A stretch of 64,000 nucleotides of DNA from Siniperca chuatsi (GCF_020085105.1 NC_058042.1:15761001-15825000), one strand, 5' to 3'; positions 24,765-38,772 are shown, numbered from the stretch's first letter. The notes: generated by a model not told the origin, from the sequence alone. Numbers and translations are program-made.

Positions 24765-27700
24765 AGAGCTTGTACACAAATGACATTAATGGGTGGTCAT
24801 ACATGTGTTTAATTCACAAAAGGTATTTGAATCTGTTGGTAGCATAATTCATTCTTTAAGCAGGGTAAGTGACAATGGTCCAGAACTGAATCAACAATAA
24901 TGTGACACAGTGTAAATGAATTATGTTTATATGTTCACCAATATGCCATCTAACAGCCAAAGAATTTACAGGTCCAGTTGTACCCTGCTGCTCCCTCACG
25001 TTCCAATATAATATTGCCCCATTAGACACTGCTGAACAATTTAAAAGTGTGTCGGTAAATACCAATGTGAAGTTTTTTGCCTTCGACTACATCAGATCTA
25101 AACATCACTGAACCTTGTTGGCCATTCCTGAAGCACAGAGTGCAAAGTAGATTTTAACTTCTTATGTCTCTGCAAAAAGAGGTTCTATATCTGACTTAAC
25201 CTAGAGAACAGTTTTGATCCTGATCATTTTCATCATTTATGTACAGTTGGATAAAATAATGCCTTTCTTATATGGGAATAGCATCACAGTGAGCTCTCCC
25301 CGTGGATAAACTAAACCTTCCCACAGAATTCAGAAGTTTCCATCCGGTTTCTCCGAGCTTATTACTGGGCTGTTGGCCATCTTCTAATTCCCCTTATGTA
25401 ACAATAATGGATGATGTATCATAAAGCATCCTGCCTCCCATTTTTTGCATCACAAGGAAACTCATTAGCGTGGATGAGCCCTTTAGTACTATTGAGCAGA
25501 CCTGCAGGCTCTATACCAGATGCGCTAAATTAGTCTCCAAAAGCTCCACATAATAAAAGAAACTGCTCATGGAGGACTAAAGATTTTAGAGCAGGAGATT
25601 ACTATACACACACAATGATTCATGTTAATTGTCTTGAAATCTGAGTACCTTGCCAAGAAATTTTAAGTTAATATATTTATCTTTTAGGTAACTACTTCTC
25701 TCCAGCTTCTCATGCAACTTCAACTCAGTAGAGCACATATGTCAAGACAGAAAATGTCATATGTATATTTGGATGGATTTGGATGTCAGTGTCAACAATC
25801 TTACTTACAATCTCCAGAATTACTGTAAATACTCAAGCTAAAAGTTACAAGAACCATCCCGCTAACTCAGATAAGAATGATGTCTCTTCCTCCATGACAA
25901 GTGCCACATTTAACAAGTCAAGATCCACCTTACACCTTATAGTCTGTGTAAAAGTTAAGTACTCTCCACACTGTTTTGAACACAAGCTGCTCCCAGGCCT
26001 TGATTCACCAATGCCTGCTCTGACCAGGGACATCAGTTGATTGTCCCTTGAAAATTACATTCCAAGGGGAAAAGTGTATTGTCAAGAATGCAATTAGCTC
26101 ACACTGTTCACATTCCCAAATGTTAGGCATGAATTGGCCTGGAAAATTAATTACAACACAGGAGAGCATTCATGACAGAGAGGGCAGCGTTATGCTCATC
26201 AGCTGAGTCAGTGTGAATGTGTCTTCTCCCAAAGAGAAGCAGCACCATTCTTGGCTGGGACTCTGCTAAAAAGCCCCAAAGCAAATGTCCTTCAAAGCTC
26301 TCTCATTATCAACACTTTGCATTATTCGAATAGGCAGCAAGAGTTGACAATCAGCTGGAATGATCCCACAGTGCAGTAATATTAAAGTTAGCACATGAGT
26401 ATTGTGGAAATTTGAGTATATAAATGGATCATTGGTTATTTGTGAAATGTACATCAGTCCTCTGTGAGGTTTTTTTTTTTTTGCCCCTTTTGAGCCTCTA
26501 GGCTCGTGTTGAATCAAAAAAGGCCAGCTGACCAGAGGCAATTAGCACCTGCAGAAGAGCCGTTGAATGTGCCTTTACATTATAAGCAATTACTAAGTCA
26601 GCTGGAAATAAAAAAAATGCTCCTTGTCCAAGAACGTAGACAGAGCCTTATTAAGAGAGGAAGAGGTTTAGGGGAAAGAAGTGGTCTAAGCAGGCAGACA
26701 AAAGTGCAGTTTCACGCAAAAATTAGTACCAAAATAGCACTGTGCTACCTGATCTGCACGAATACTTCAGTTTGACCACTCAATTCACCTCAGCACAAGC
26801 AGATTCATTTGGAGCCACAAAACGGAGATGGCAATGTGACTCCATTTGCACTACTGATGGCTTTTGACATGAAATCTTTTTCATTATATCAGGACACAAG
26901 ATCCAAAATCCTCCATCCTGACCTGACAGAGGTGGTGGTTCAGAGCTGCCCTTTAGTTTGCCTAAATACAAGCCAACAGTCATTCAAAGAGGGCGTTCTG
27001 GTTTTTCAGTTTGCAAGAGTGGATACCATGTACCCACAAACTCCTGGGCTGAAATCTATTTTTTTGGTCACAGGTCATCTGCATCTTCTTTTTAGTGTTC
27101 ATCATCAAATGCAGTTAAAGATCCTCCTGCAAAAAATATTTGAAGTAAGTAAGTTGAAAACAGCTACACATAGAACCATGCAACAGGGCACTGGAAGGTA
27201 CATACAGTATAATGGGGTGCTACATCATGGAGATTTGTATGGTCATAGACACAAACAGTAGGATGAAAGTTTTGGGGATGAGTAATTTTGTCCAGTTTTA
27301 AAGGAGCAAGCCTTTAAGTGTGTGAAAATAAAGCAATTGTCATAGAGTGGTGTTGTTGGCTGGATGACCTCTGAACCTACACTGGAATTGGTCAAAGAAT
27401 GGAAAAAACAAAGAACTGACAAGTTAGTTAATTAATGAACTTTTCTGTCCACGTTGTGGAAAATTATCTTTGGCTTCACCACGTAGCGTTAAAAACAATA
27501 CAGTACAATTGACAATAAAGGGGAATGATGAGAACAAAGAGGCAATGTAGTGCAACTGTGTGGAAAGCCTCTAATGGTCGTGAAGTGCCTGAAAACAGTT
27601 AACAGATTGGTTTCTGCACCTTCAGAAAGAACATAAAATTACCATTAAGGCTCATGGAATTACAAACAAGTGAAGTATCCATTAGCAAATGGACTTACAC

Positions 27701-28093
27701 TTGCTGCTCTCCATTAGAAAGCTAACCAAACCTAACCTAACATTTAAACACCTGGCCAGTAGTTACAGAGGGATTACAAGACCTCTTGATGTTCCTGCCA
27801 CTGTCATTATGTTGTTAGGAAAAAGAGGTTCTGGACAGCATTAGTATTACCAGGGAAGGTTGGTAATTAGATTTTGCCCATGCACTTGATAATTCCAGTC
27901 ATCCGGATGGTAAATAATTTACTGTAGAACCACAGTAGTCAAGGGATCCACCCAATCGAACATGCCACATATGTCCCACAGTATAGCAAAACAGGAAGAA
28001 CGCTCTTCAAATGGCCTTATAATGTAAAGACTGATGCTGTTCTACCACACATGCGGTAACTACATTAAATCTTGTGGAATAAAATTACCCCAG
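24765..28093. other. Spacer upstream of calca
   Basis: No supported exon was found. The longest open frame (150 codons, plus strand, 26809-27261) has no recognisable domain and an AT-rich composition like its surroundings, so it is not called. Distal control elements of calca could lie here but none can be named from sequence alone. Confidence 0.5.
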
Positions 28094-28150
28094 GATAGGG
28101 TTGGGCAATATGGCAATATACTGTAAGACAGTATAAATTTGTCCATACCA
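28094..28150 (+). repeat. Dispersed repeat, copy 2
   Basis: GATAGGGTTGGGCAATA followed by a CTGTAAGACAGTATAAATTTG-like stretch matches the copy at 19309-19355 with small gaps. Confidence 0.5.
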
Positions 28151-28299
28151 TTTATATGGTGGTAGGTATTCCTTTAATATTTTTGGTAGTATTAGGTCAT
28201 TCTGCACAATGTTGCAAATAATAAATATATTTTAAATTATTATTTATAAGATTTTTGCATCAATGTGATGAAATACCTTAATTTTTCAGGTATTTAATT

Positions 28300-28680
28300 T
28301 GCTGGATTAGCCTGGTAGATTCCCGGGGCTAGGTCATGGTGGCAGCAGGCTAAGCAGGGTAGTCCAGACGTCCCTCTCCCCAGCAATGTTTTCCAGCTCT
28401 TCCTGGGGGATCCCGAGGTGTTCCCAAACCAGATGAGATATATAATCTCTCCAGCATGCTCTGGGTCAACCCCAGGGTCTCCTACCAGTTGGAAAACCTC
28501 CAAAGGAAGGTGCCCAGGAGGCATCCTGATCAAATGCCCTGAACCACCTCAACTGGCTCCTTTTGACGTGAAGGAACAGTGGCTCTACTCCATGATGACA
28601 TCACGGGGGTTATTTTTCAAACTTTGGAAAGCTCCCTCCAGAACCACAGAAGACATTATACAACAGGCTAAGTAGAGCTC
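28300..28680 (-). mobile_element. LINE fragment, end of reverse-transcriptase ORF
   Basis: On the minus strand the segment carries pieces of the conserved C-terminal tail of a fish non-LTR retrotransposon ORF2. It reads LIRMPPGHLPLEVFQ, and after frame shifts blocks resembling WRDYISHLVWERLG and GERDVW are visible. Composition is GC-richer than the flanks. The reverse-transcriptase core is absent. RTE or a related clade is likely but not certain. Confidence 0.6.
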
Positions 28681-31600
28681 TTCATGACAAGTAAACTGAC
28701 CTTCATGTGTAAAATTGGTGTCCCTTTAATATATAATAATGCATATATCAATCCATATTGCCTACGCCTACTCCAGGACATAAGAAGATGGAAAAAATTG
28801 GGTTGTTTTTTTCCGGATTAGATACAATTCTTGGGGTCTAGAAGTAAAAAACCTAACCTGATAATATGTATGCCCTCCAGAGAAAACTAATGTCATTATG
28901 AGGCTGTTTCAACTGGGACAAATATTGTCATTAATAACATTACTGTGGTCATTTTTTTCCTTCCTTCAACATTTATTACCTTGTCACCCCTCATGTTACA
29001 TCTGACAGCATTCTCTGTTGATTTCCAGAACAAATGTTCACCATTTTTAAAACTCTTCTTTTAACTTGTCTAGTAATAGCAGTCGTGATAATGACAAATA
29101 TTTTTGAAATAACTATGGTTCTGTTTTTCTCTGAATCCATGCAGTTACAAAATATGGTCCACATTAACCACCTGGACACACTTATCGCTGGTGTTTTGAT
29201 TAACCCAACCACTAACGAGATAATGCAACAGTGAGAACATGTTTATTTGATTACATTTGACAGATGTGTTTAATGCTTCCAGAATAGCGTTTGAGTCTGG
29301 GGAGCAGGCAGGAAGTAATTTCCAAGAATGTCCTCATTAGGTAGCCCTAACAAATCTGAATGATTGGGAGAGGTCTGTAGAGGCCATTTGAGGCATCTAA
29401 AAAAAAAAAGCTTACCAGCTGCCTCAGCAGGAAGGAACGGCTGAATAAACAACTTCACGTCTAATGAGGAGCCAGTCATGATGAACTGATCACACAGAAA
29501 AGTGGAGAGCATGGTTTTACAAAAGTGCAAATTGTTTATAGTTTAAAACCCCATTAATGACATGATAATATTTACCTGGGTTAACTTCTGCAAGCTCTAT
29601 CCATTCTCCACTTCCATCTAAAGACCATAGAAAAACTGTGTAGACAATAAATAAATTAATAAATTAATGTAAAGTGCTTATTGTCTATGAGTAAAAGGGA
29701 TTATTTCAAAGATTTTGGCAAATATTTTGTCAAATTCAAACGTATTAAAAATCAATACCAATTTTTAGAACATCCATGCACAGTCCCGCACTGTCTGGAC
29801 GAGTTCAGGTTTTTAGCCAACAAGCTTGAAAAATCTTGCACAACTATGCGAGTTTGGAATGTGATGCATTCCTTGACCTTTAACTTCTAAATGTAGCATG
29901 ACCTAACCTTTAACACGTTGAGGTGAAGGAACCTGCAGCAGCTTACTGGGGAAAAGTTTATTTGCTTAAAAACAAAACAGGGTAAAACAAAAATGTGCTT
30001 TTCAATTACCTCAATGAATTCCATTTTTATAAGGAGTTGAAACTGATGTCAAGTAATAACTACAAATTAGATTTAAACTTACATTAGTATACATAATTTA
30101 AAATGTAAATGTAAAAGCAATTTTGAAAAAAGAAAAGAAACTAGGTGAACATGTTATAGAAAACAACAAATTTAGCACAGTGAGAATCATACAATGAACA
30201 AAAATACACTGTTAAGTTGTTGCTGGCTTGATCAAGTTGTTTAACATATCAAAGAACATTTTTTTTCCTGCTTCTGTGTTGAGAAATTTGTCAATAGTTC
30301 CTCCTCCTGTTTTCATTAATTAATCACATGTACATGTATTGGAAAAAAAGATGCTACGCAAAATACTGTTCCATTGTGTCCTGTTCAGTTTGTTTTCCAG
30401 TGTTGTCAGATCATTTAGAAATTATCAAAGCAATTGATTTCAAATTACAATAGCCTAAATTTGTTTTTTTCTGTTTCTTGCTGCTAAAATCACATCACCT
30501 TTGAGAACACCGTGGCTTAGTTGGTATATTGTATGATGTATCTTTACAACAAGATGATGATGGTAATATCTCTGAGTATACGTACATTATATAGCCTACG
30601 TACAGTACTTTGTGGCAATCCTCTGGACAGGCTTCTCTAGCCTCTCCATGCAGGAGCATGGTTTGTGGTGAGGTTATCAGGGAGGCTCTGCTCACCTGGG
30701 CAGTGACCCCAGATGATACCGGCTGCTCTGACTGCCCATGACACTATTAGCTGGTAATAGTCAGTCTCCCTCTCTGTAGCCTGGCTTCCACCCTTTTTTA
30801 TATGGTTTGTTTGCTTATTTGGTTTGTCTTTTGCTTATTTTCTCTTTCAGTTAGGCAAAATAAACCTTTTTTAAGTAACAACTAATGTGCAGCTTCCCCT
30901 CTTTGTCCTTCCTTGAGCAAGGCTGTTACAATATGTACTTGTCCGAATGTTCAGAATGTTTTGAACTAACACACCAATTTTGAAAATTTAGCTAAAACCT
31001 GAGCAAGTTAGGCCAAAGCAATAGTCACTTTGACCACTACATATACCGAACACAATACAAATTCCAATCACTTTTGAGGGAGAGAAAATAGTATTGACAC
31101 CCTGCTTAATGTTAGTTGCATGTTGCTAGTTAGCTAGCATGCTGATCTTCCGAGTTAAGTAGTCATAATAGCCGTAATAAAGTAAATTAGCTATCCCACT
31201 GACCTTCCAAGAAGTAATTACTGGGTTTTTTAAGCCTTTTTTTCTATACATTTCAATCTGTGCTCTGTCTTCTTCATTCAAAGCTAATTTGCGTTCTGAA
31301 CCTGCATTGTCTACCAATTGACATTTAATTTAGCTAATGACATAATGCCTAACTCCGCTTCCCAGAAATACTTAATTAACTCAACGCAATATACTGAACA
31401 TTTAGATTAATTTCAAGAAGCAGCAGCAGCATTTAAAATTGACTTAAAATTCGCAAAAACCTGTTTTTGAACTCAAATGTGCCACAGCATATTCCATGTA
31501 CCTCCCTACTAAGAAAGATACTTCCAAATCTGTGTGTGCAGTTTTGTCTGTGGTTTCCTTGAAACTATGGGTGGCTCATGTGCCCATCGGTTCAGTCCAC

Positions 31601-32066
31601 CTCAGTCTCCCCTACTGAAATATGATATATTGAAATCATACTTACATAATTGTCATAATTGTCAATTAGTGTGCAAGTGTTATTCATGAATCAAAGCGTT
31701 AGTCTGCACGTTTGAGCCAAAGAAAACTTTTAAAGCATTTTGCAACTTTAATGCCTCAGCATTTTTACAACGTTATAAAGGGGCTTGATGAACTGCAGAG
31801 TGAGTTCGACTTTTACTGTGTACTGCCCCCTCTTTATGAATTAAAAGCAGCCAAAAACTCAACCTAATACCCACCAAAATGAGCCGGGTTATTGATCAAG
31901 AGCTGAACAAAGTTCACCAATAGTTGACTCTAACTTTCTGGCCAATCTTAGCCTTAGAGGCGGGGGATAGAAAATGTGCAAGATGATACATATGTGCTTC
32001 ACTTCCTCTGAGGAGAAGCCGAAGTCAGCAGAGGTTGTCTAGCAGGGAAGAGAGATTTTTGAAAAC
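28681..32066. other. Spacer and probable 5' region of cyp2r1
   Basis: No supported coding exon was found. The last roughly 100 bases before 32067 should include the cyp2r1 5' untranslated region and promoter. No TATA box at a convincing distance was seen. Translation starts at a favourable context (AAAACATGG). Confidence 0.45.
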
Positions 32067-35000
32067 ATGGTTTCAATTAAATCGCCGTCTCTGGTGCCGG
32101 TGTCCTGCGCACAGGCTCTGCTCGGTGTGGGCTGCTTGGCTGTCGCCCTCCTCGCTTTCCTGCTGGTTCGCCAGCTCGTCAAGCAGAGAAGACCCCCGGG
32201 CTTTCCTCCTGGTCCATCTCCCATCCCTGTGATAGGGAACATTCTGTCTCTAGCCACCGAGCCGCACGTCTTCCTCAAGAAGCAGAGTGAAATTCATGGA
32301 CAGGTAGGCCTAATGAATCGGACTCAGCCCAAAGTGCATTTTGTGACTGCGATGCTTTTTAACCGAGTGCTCTGCAAACTGTGCAGTGCATGACCCTATA
32401 CAAGAGGTTTCAGACCTTCATAACACACACATGCACATGCACACAAACACACACACACACACACACACACAGTGGGAAATAGTTATGAAACGAACAAAAG
32501 AGACTCGCCCTAACATTTGGCGGTCTGCAGAATGTGCTTGGAGGAGAATAACTGGCAAATCATTGGCTCCCAAAAATGAAAGCCTCCTCCCCAAAAAAAA
32601 TACATATAAGGACACAGACTTCCTTTTTAGTTACACATTGTACTTTTTAAAGTTAAACATAATTTAGGCGCACAGCTGGATATCTCTGCAAATGGAGAGA
32701 TAACCTTAAAAAAAAGGTCAGAGTCTGTTTCATTCACTCACTGTCCTGTTAAACATGTCAGGGAAGTTGAACTCATCCTCGGTTCTCTGGTTTCTGGACA
32801 CAAGCAAAATGTTGCAACATGCCTGCAATTGTGGTACAAATCTCACATTCCTTGACAAAGGCATTAACTTGCATAGAAATGTGTGCAAAGAAGAAAAGGA
32901 GTACAGTGCTCATGTTGCAATGTGTACCTTTCAGATTTTCAGTCTTGACCTGGGAGGCATCTTAACTGTGGTATTAAATGGATATGACTGTGTCAGGGAA
33001 TGCCTTTACCATCAGAGCGAGGTGTTTGCTGATCGCCCATCACTGCCTTTATTCAAGAAAATGACCAAAATGGGTGGTAAGATGCTGTGATAAGATTGCA
33101 ATGTATACTATTTCTCATGCAACAGTATCTGAATGAAATTGCAGTTGAAATGATAAATGATCAAACTCTTCTGTTTTGCTTTTTTCTCCACCACCCAAAG
33201 GGCTTCTCAATTGTAAATATGGAAAAGGCTGGATTGAACACCGCAAACTGGCGTGCAATTCTTTCCGTTACTTCGGCAGTGGCCAGAGACAGTTTGAGAG
33301 GAAGATCTCAGAGGAGTGCATGTTCTTTGTTGATGCCATTGACGAACACAAGGGAAAGCCCTTCAACCCCAAACACCTAGTGACCAACGCCGTGTCCAAC
33401 ATCACCAACCTGATCATTTTTGGACAACGTTTTACTTACGACGACCGCAACTTCCAGCACATGATTGAGATATTCAGTGAGAACGTGGAGCTAGCAGTGA
33501 GCGGCTGGGCCCTCCTCTACAATGCCTTCCCTTGGATTGAGTATGTCCCCTTTGGAAAACACCAGAAGCTGTTTCGCAATGCTGCTGAGGTGTATGACTT
33601 CTTACTGCAGGTTATAAAGGGGTTTTCACAGGGCAGGGTGCCACATGTACCTCGCCACTATGTTGATGCCTATTTGGATGAGTTGGAACAGAATGCAGGA
33701 GACCCCAGTTCTTCTTTTTCCTATGAGAACCTCATCTATTCAGTGGGTGAGCTCATTATTGCTGGCACAGAGACCACGACCAACACCCTGCGCTGGGCCA
33801 TGCTGTACATGGCCCTCTACCCCAACATACAAGGTCAGTTATAGTAGAAGCATCTGCCCAAAATGAGAACATTTTACTTCTAATGTGACCACCAGAGAGA
33901 TTTTATGCACATCTGTTTGTAGACTGAGTGCGCTCTAAATGTAATAGCTTTGTAATATTATGCATGAATAAATGCCTGATGATGTCTGTTTTTTCCTGCA
34001 AAGAGAGGGTCCACAGGGAGATTGACAGCGTGTTGGCCAACGGGAAGGCACCCACCTTGGAGGACAAACAGAAGATGCCCTTTGTGGAGGCTGTTCTGCA
34101 CGAGGTCCTTCGCTTCTGCAACATTGTCCCACTTGGTATTTTCCGTGCCACCTCCCAGGATGCAAAAGTCAATGGGTACACAATTCCCAAAGGCACCATG
34201 GTCATCACAAACCTCTACTCAGTGCACTTTGATGAGAAGTACTGGAATGATCCAGGTGTTTTCTCACCACAGAGGTTTCTTGACAGCAATGGCAACTTTT
34301 TGAGGCGTGACGCCTTCCTGCCATTCTCCATCGGTTAGTCTCTTTATGTTTCTCTTAAATTCCAACACTCCTGATGTAAATCATTGTGGCTGTAATCATT
34401 AAGGAGAGTCACCAGTCAGTGGCTATTTCATTTTCCCACAAATTGTTTTCATAAATCACATTTAAAAATCCTGAGAATTTCCTCGATTACTTTCAGTTCT
34501 TAGATCAGTGAAACTGGCAGGTAATTACAGTATGTTCCTGGTCAGTGCTGACCCCAGAATCAGATGCTGCCAAGCCATCAACAAAAACATAAAACATGAA
34601 TGTGCATCAACAGCAATAAGGTCTTATTTACACTGAATTCTGTCTTTAGCTTTATTTTTCTCAGTTCTTTCTACTTCCCCCTTAAATTAATTAGAAAAAT
34701 AAAAGTGCATGTATCACATATACTGACCCTCATTCGAGGGTCTACGGACAGAGGGTGTCGTATGCTGTATAGATAGTAAATCCCCTTGAGGCAAATTGTG
34801 ATTTGTGATATTGGGCTATATAAATAAAATTGACTTGACTTGACTGACATCACACTTACATGAACTCCAAACCCACCTTTGCATTATAAAAAATAAATAT
34901 TAAAAATGCCCTTTTGTTGAGAATAGAACAATTTCTCTTTACTCTAAAACAACATTTTAATTTTCCATATAGTCCATTTTGCTCACAGTTCATTGGCCAT

Positions 35001-35440
35001 ATCGGTCATAGCATCCATAAAATCCCCAACTTCAAAACAAATGTGATTTTTTTTGTTTTACATCTCCAGCACCCACAATCAGTTAAACCCATTTTTTCTC
35101 ATTTATAGTGTTTGTGTTCCCCAATGTATGTGCTTGTATTTCTGAGGACTTGAATAAATTAGCCAGATGTTGTGCCTGTGTGTGTATGAGAGAGCCTAAA
35201 TCAAAGAATTTTCTTTTTTCAGGGAGGCGTCATTGCCTGGGCGAACAGCTGGCCAGGATGGAGATGTTCCTCTTTTTCACCACTTTGTTGCAGAGGTTTC
35301 ATCTCCAGTTCCCTCCAGGAACCGTTCCCACTGTCACTCCCAAACTGGGCATGACCTTACAGCCTAAACCTTACTCCATCTGTGCTGTCCGCAGGCAGCA
35401 GAAAAGTCCCTGCTCTGGAGACACTCCTTATCACAAGTAG
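32067..35440 (+). CDS. cyp2r1: Vitamin D 25-hydroxylase, cytochrome P450 2R1
   Basis: Five exons join in frame to 519 residues: 32067-32303, 32935-33076, 33201-33833, 34004-34333 and 35223-35440, all with GT-AG borders. The product is a microsomal P450 that adds the 25-hydroxyl to vitamin D, the first activation step. Residues 15-37 form the N-terminal membrane anchor, followed by the Pro-rich hinge [12 protein letters not shown] (43-54). The I-helix AGTETTTN is at 314-321, the K-helix ExxR at 371-374 (EVLR), and the haem motif FSIGRRHCLG places the ligand Cys at 452. Exon 3 ([20 protein letters not shown]) and exon 4 ([19 protein letters not shown]) match the CYP2R1 family closely and extend over its usual length (human 501). 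The start is the first ATG in good context, with no upstream in-frame alternative. A candidate ATTAAA polyadenylation signal is at 35635-35640. Linkage to calca and pde3b supports the assignment. Confidence 0.96.
32423..32471. repeat. CA microsatellite in cyp2r1 intron 1
   Basis: Runs of CA with a few interruptions lie about 120 bases after the exon 1 donor. Confidence 0.9.
34705..34846 (+). repeat. Retroposon 3' tail in cyp2r1 intron 4
   Basis: The segment ends with TGTGATATTGGGCTATATAA, then ATAAAAT and tandem TTGAC units (about 34830-34846). This is a familiar 3' end of fish LINE/SINE families, possibly L2-like. It is 5'-truncated and non-coding. It sits in the same orientation as cyp2r1 and contains AATAAA, which might be a cryptic polyadenylation signal. 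Confidence 0.6.
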
Positions 35441-36577
35441 GCAAGCGGGCATTTATTACAGCTTGATCAACTGCCTGATTTTTACTATTTTGCACAGCAA
35501 TGCAACCACATGATAGAGGTGCATAAACCTCTATCACTCTGGATTGTAATGTCTAGGTCCGCTGCATTACACTTTTTCCAAAGGACTTTCAGTGACAAAA
35601 GTAACTCTTTACATATGGACATGTAATCCAGTTGATTAAATTACTAATGAATTCTTTTACTGAGCAATATGCATGTTTGCACAACACTTTTAAGCAGCAG
35701 GGGAGGCGAAAGACTCAGTGCTCAAAGGACATCCAGGGAACACAAGTGTGCTATTGATTTAGTTCTCTGTAGCTCAGAGTTGCTCTGAGCCCAGACACAA
35801 ATGCCTGTGAACCTTGGTGCGGTAGCGATGGGTTAAGTATCTGTCAATGATTCATAGTAAGTACACCTATGATGGTTCATAGCCCTGCCTTCTCAGGACA
35901 GCTTCAGGTCAGACAAATGACACCACTAATTCGTATGTGTGGGGTGAAATGGGACTTTCCAAGAAAGTTCTGAACACCATGTATCGGAGCTGGACACGGG
36001 CCAAGATTTACGTCATCTGGACTGACTCTGACCCCTTCTCTAGGGATAGCGCTCTAAGGCAAATGCAACCTTGGTGGATTTCTAGAAACTGACTATGCAA
36101 CACTGGTTTCTGCTAAATGGTGCTTATCAGTACTATCAAAGTACTACATTTATGTTTAAGGTTAACATTTGTTTGTCCTTTTTTTGCAATACAGGTGTTA
36201 TGAGGTTTTTTGTGTATTCATAAAGTCTTTCTTAAGATATTGAAAAGTCCCCGTCTTCTTTTAGCTACTGTTAAACTGCTAAAACCAAACTCTGAAATGT
36301 ACATAGAGCTCATATTTATTACTTATGTGTTATTCACGGATTAAGACCCCAGATTATCTCAGTCAGTACTTGCAGAATCATTTCAATAGTACACTCGATC
36401 GATAGGCTATTGATTCTGTGTCCCAAGTCAGGACACCCAACATAATCATTAATTATCATAATCTGTAAACTGTGTGTTCATGAAGGTGAAATGCAGCTAT
36501 GTGTCACTCAAGTTGTAGCTTACCTCTCCCCCCTTTGCACTGCTTTGCTCTCACCAGAGAATTGCATTGACAATTCA

Positions 36578-36706
36578 ATACATTACGTGTTGGACGGTGT
36601 AGTCCCTCATTCGTCCAGGAGTGTTCTATAGTAGAATCAGTAGTCATCTGGACACTGTGTCCAGATGACTACGACTGAAACCTTTTCTACGATACATTAC
36701 ATGTTG
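36578..36706. repeat. Foldback palindrome flanked by 15-bp direct repeats
   Basis: A perfect inverted repeat with 16-base arms (GTAGTCATCTGGACAC) around a single T spans 36640-36672. Weaker symmetry extends outward: TATAGTAGAATCA on the left against a CTGAAACCTTTTCTACGATA stretch on the right, with small deletions. The whole is bracketed by ATACATTACGTGTTG (36578-36592) and ATACATTACATGTTG (36692-36706), which differ at one base. This looks like a small foldback element with a possible target duplication. Confidence 0.6.
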
Positions 36707-38772
36707 TATATACAGTGATTATATATATATATACTGTGAGCAGACAGTATTTTCAGTTTTTTTTAGCAAATATAACACTTAACCCTGCATTAATGGATTT
36801 TTTTTCTTTTTTGTCCACTTGGGGGCAGGGCAACAATCTGTAAACACACTGACAGAATCGCCTTGATATGGCCAACCTGTTAACAAACAGTAGCTTACTT
36901 AGAAATTAAGCAGACACATGACAATTTGGAGTTGGCCCAATGAATGTTAGTTCAATATTCACTCTCTTTTTAGCTCTGTTTTCCTCTCCACCAACTCCTG
37001 AGGGAAATATCCGGCTCTTTAACTGCTAAATGCTCCACTATGTTCTCCAGATAGTCGCTAACTTTTTCTCTCTGCTGTTTGGAGCTGGGCAGGTGATGTA
37101 CAGGTGGTTTTTAGAACTTTTTTGCTAAAATCAGGGTCCTGCTTCAGTCAAAAACGACACTGATGAGTGTCGTAAGAGTGAATCCAAACAGTAAAGTTGT
37201 GGGCCATAAAACCAAAACAATGAGCTGAAAGATACTAAAACGCTATGTGCTAGTGCTGAGGGGAACTGCAGAGTTGGGTGAAAATTCTCTGTGGGTTCGT
37301 CATTACGAGCGTCCTCTTTCACATTACTCATAGCGATTTCATCCTTTGTTCATGTAAAAAATATTTATAGTAGCAGCTTTAAAGGCTCTGCACATCCACA
37401 CAGGTGTTTTCAATCACTATGGCTGTTTGGACCTCTGCTCAGGCTGAAGTTGGGTGGAGTTATGCAGGGTATCATGCCCTAATATAAACGATAAGTTGTC
37501 CCACCATAACAAGTGCAACATAACTAAGAGTGCGGGAGATGTCAATCAAGCACAGTTTGTACACACCCACACTGTCCTGAGGGGAGGTCTAATCAGGCTT
37601 ATAAGTGAAAACATCTGTGTGGGTCTTTAAGGTTATTCTCCTCTGTTTATTTGGGGTGGCATGGACAAAAAAAAGAAGGCAATGTTATATATAGTATATT
37701 GCAAGTTCACACACACACACACACAATAAAAATCAATGAGAACTTCTGATACTTTAGGGATGGTGTTTTATGACAGCTATAAATAACAACAAAAATCAGT
37801 TGCCCCCACACTGTAGATAAGGGTGAATGGTTATATTAGACAAACATACGTATATTGATGCTACATAAAGGTAACAACCATTCATAGATGTATTTATGGC
37901 ACAATCATCAGAGGACGGTAAAACTGTAGTTTGAAAGACTGCACAGTGAGAAGCCAACAAACTTTTACAACTTAATGAGCTAGAATATGTTGGGTCGGGA
38001 GCTACCAAGGCTTTATGATCCAGCATGGGTCAATGTGAAAAAACTGACGACAGAGTTGTCAGAATGCATATGGCTCTGACCTGAGTCCAACTCTGAAAAT
38101 GTCACTGCCACTTTAAGCCTGGTGGAATGTTTGACTCAAAGTGTTTCTCTTACATGAACAGTACTGGAGCCCAGAGAAATGTTGCCAATCAGCGTATCAC
38201 AGCCCACAAAACTACTGTATGTAGGTAAAGTTTGGCACTAGTTGGGTTGACTGAGACAACAGTGATAGAGAGAGATTATGAAGAATACAAGAGTGGTTAT
38301 GATACAGAACAAGGAGAGGCTGAAACCAAGTGAAAAATCAAAATCAAAACACCAAACCCCACAGTTCCACAACTGTAAATAGAAGTAGATAAAAACTCTG
38401 GAAACACAATGGTAATTACAGGATCTCAATGTACAATATGTCAGCTGCGTGTAGAAAACAGATGCATTCATTTGATTATTTAAAAAATATATATTTATAT
38501 GCACATACTCTTTTGTACAGCGGCTAAACACTTGTTTGGTATTAAAATGTGCACACCTGTATCTATTTTTTTGTCTTTAAATATTACTATCTTGATTTAC
38601 ACTGCTTACTTAATATTTTCTCCAGAGATTTTGATTTAATAAGGTGATAAAGGAGCTAGGCAACAATTCTGCTGTCTCTTTCATAAAACATCTTATTCTA
38701 GTGGAATGCCAAGAGTTCTTAGAGACAAAAATAGAGAACTAGTAGTTTTTTTTAACCTGCCTCGTGGCATGT

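Noticed and set aside
26809..27261. 150-codon plus-strand open frame in the spacer upstream of calca
   Set aside because: No domain, no promoter or splice context, and composition like the surrounding sequence; a frame of this length is plausible by chance in 64 kb.
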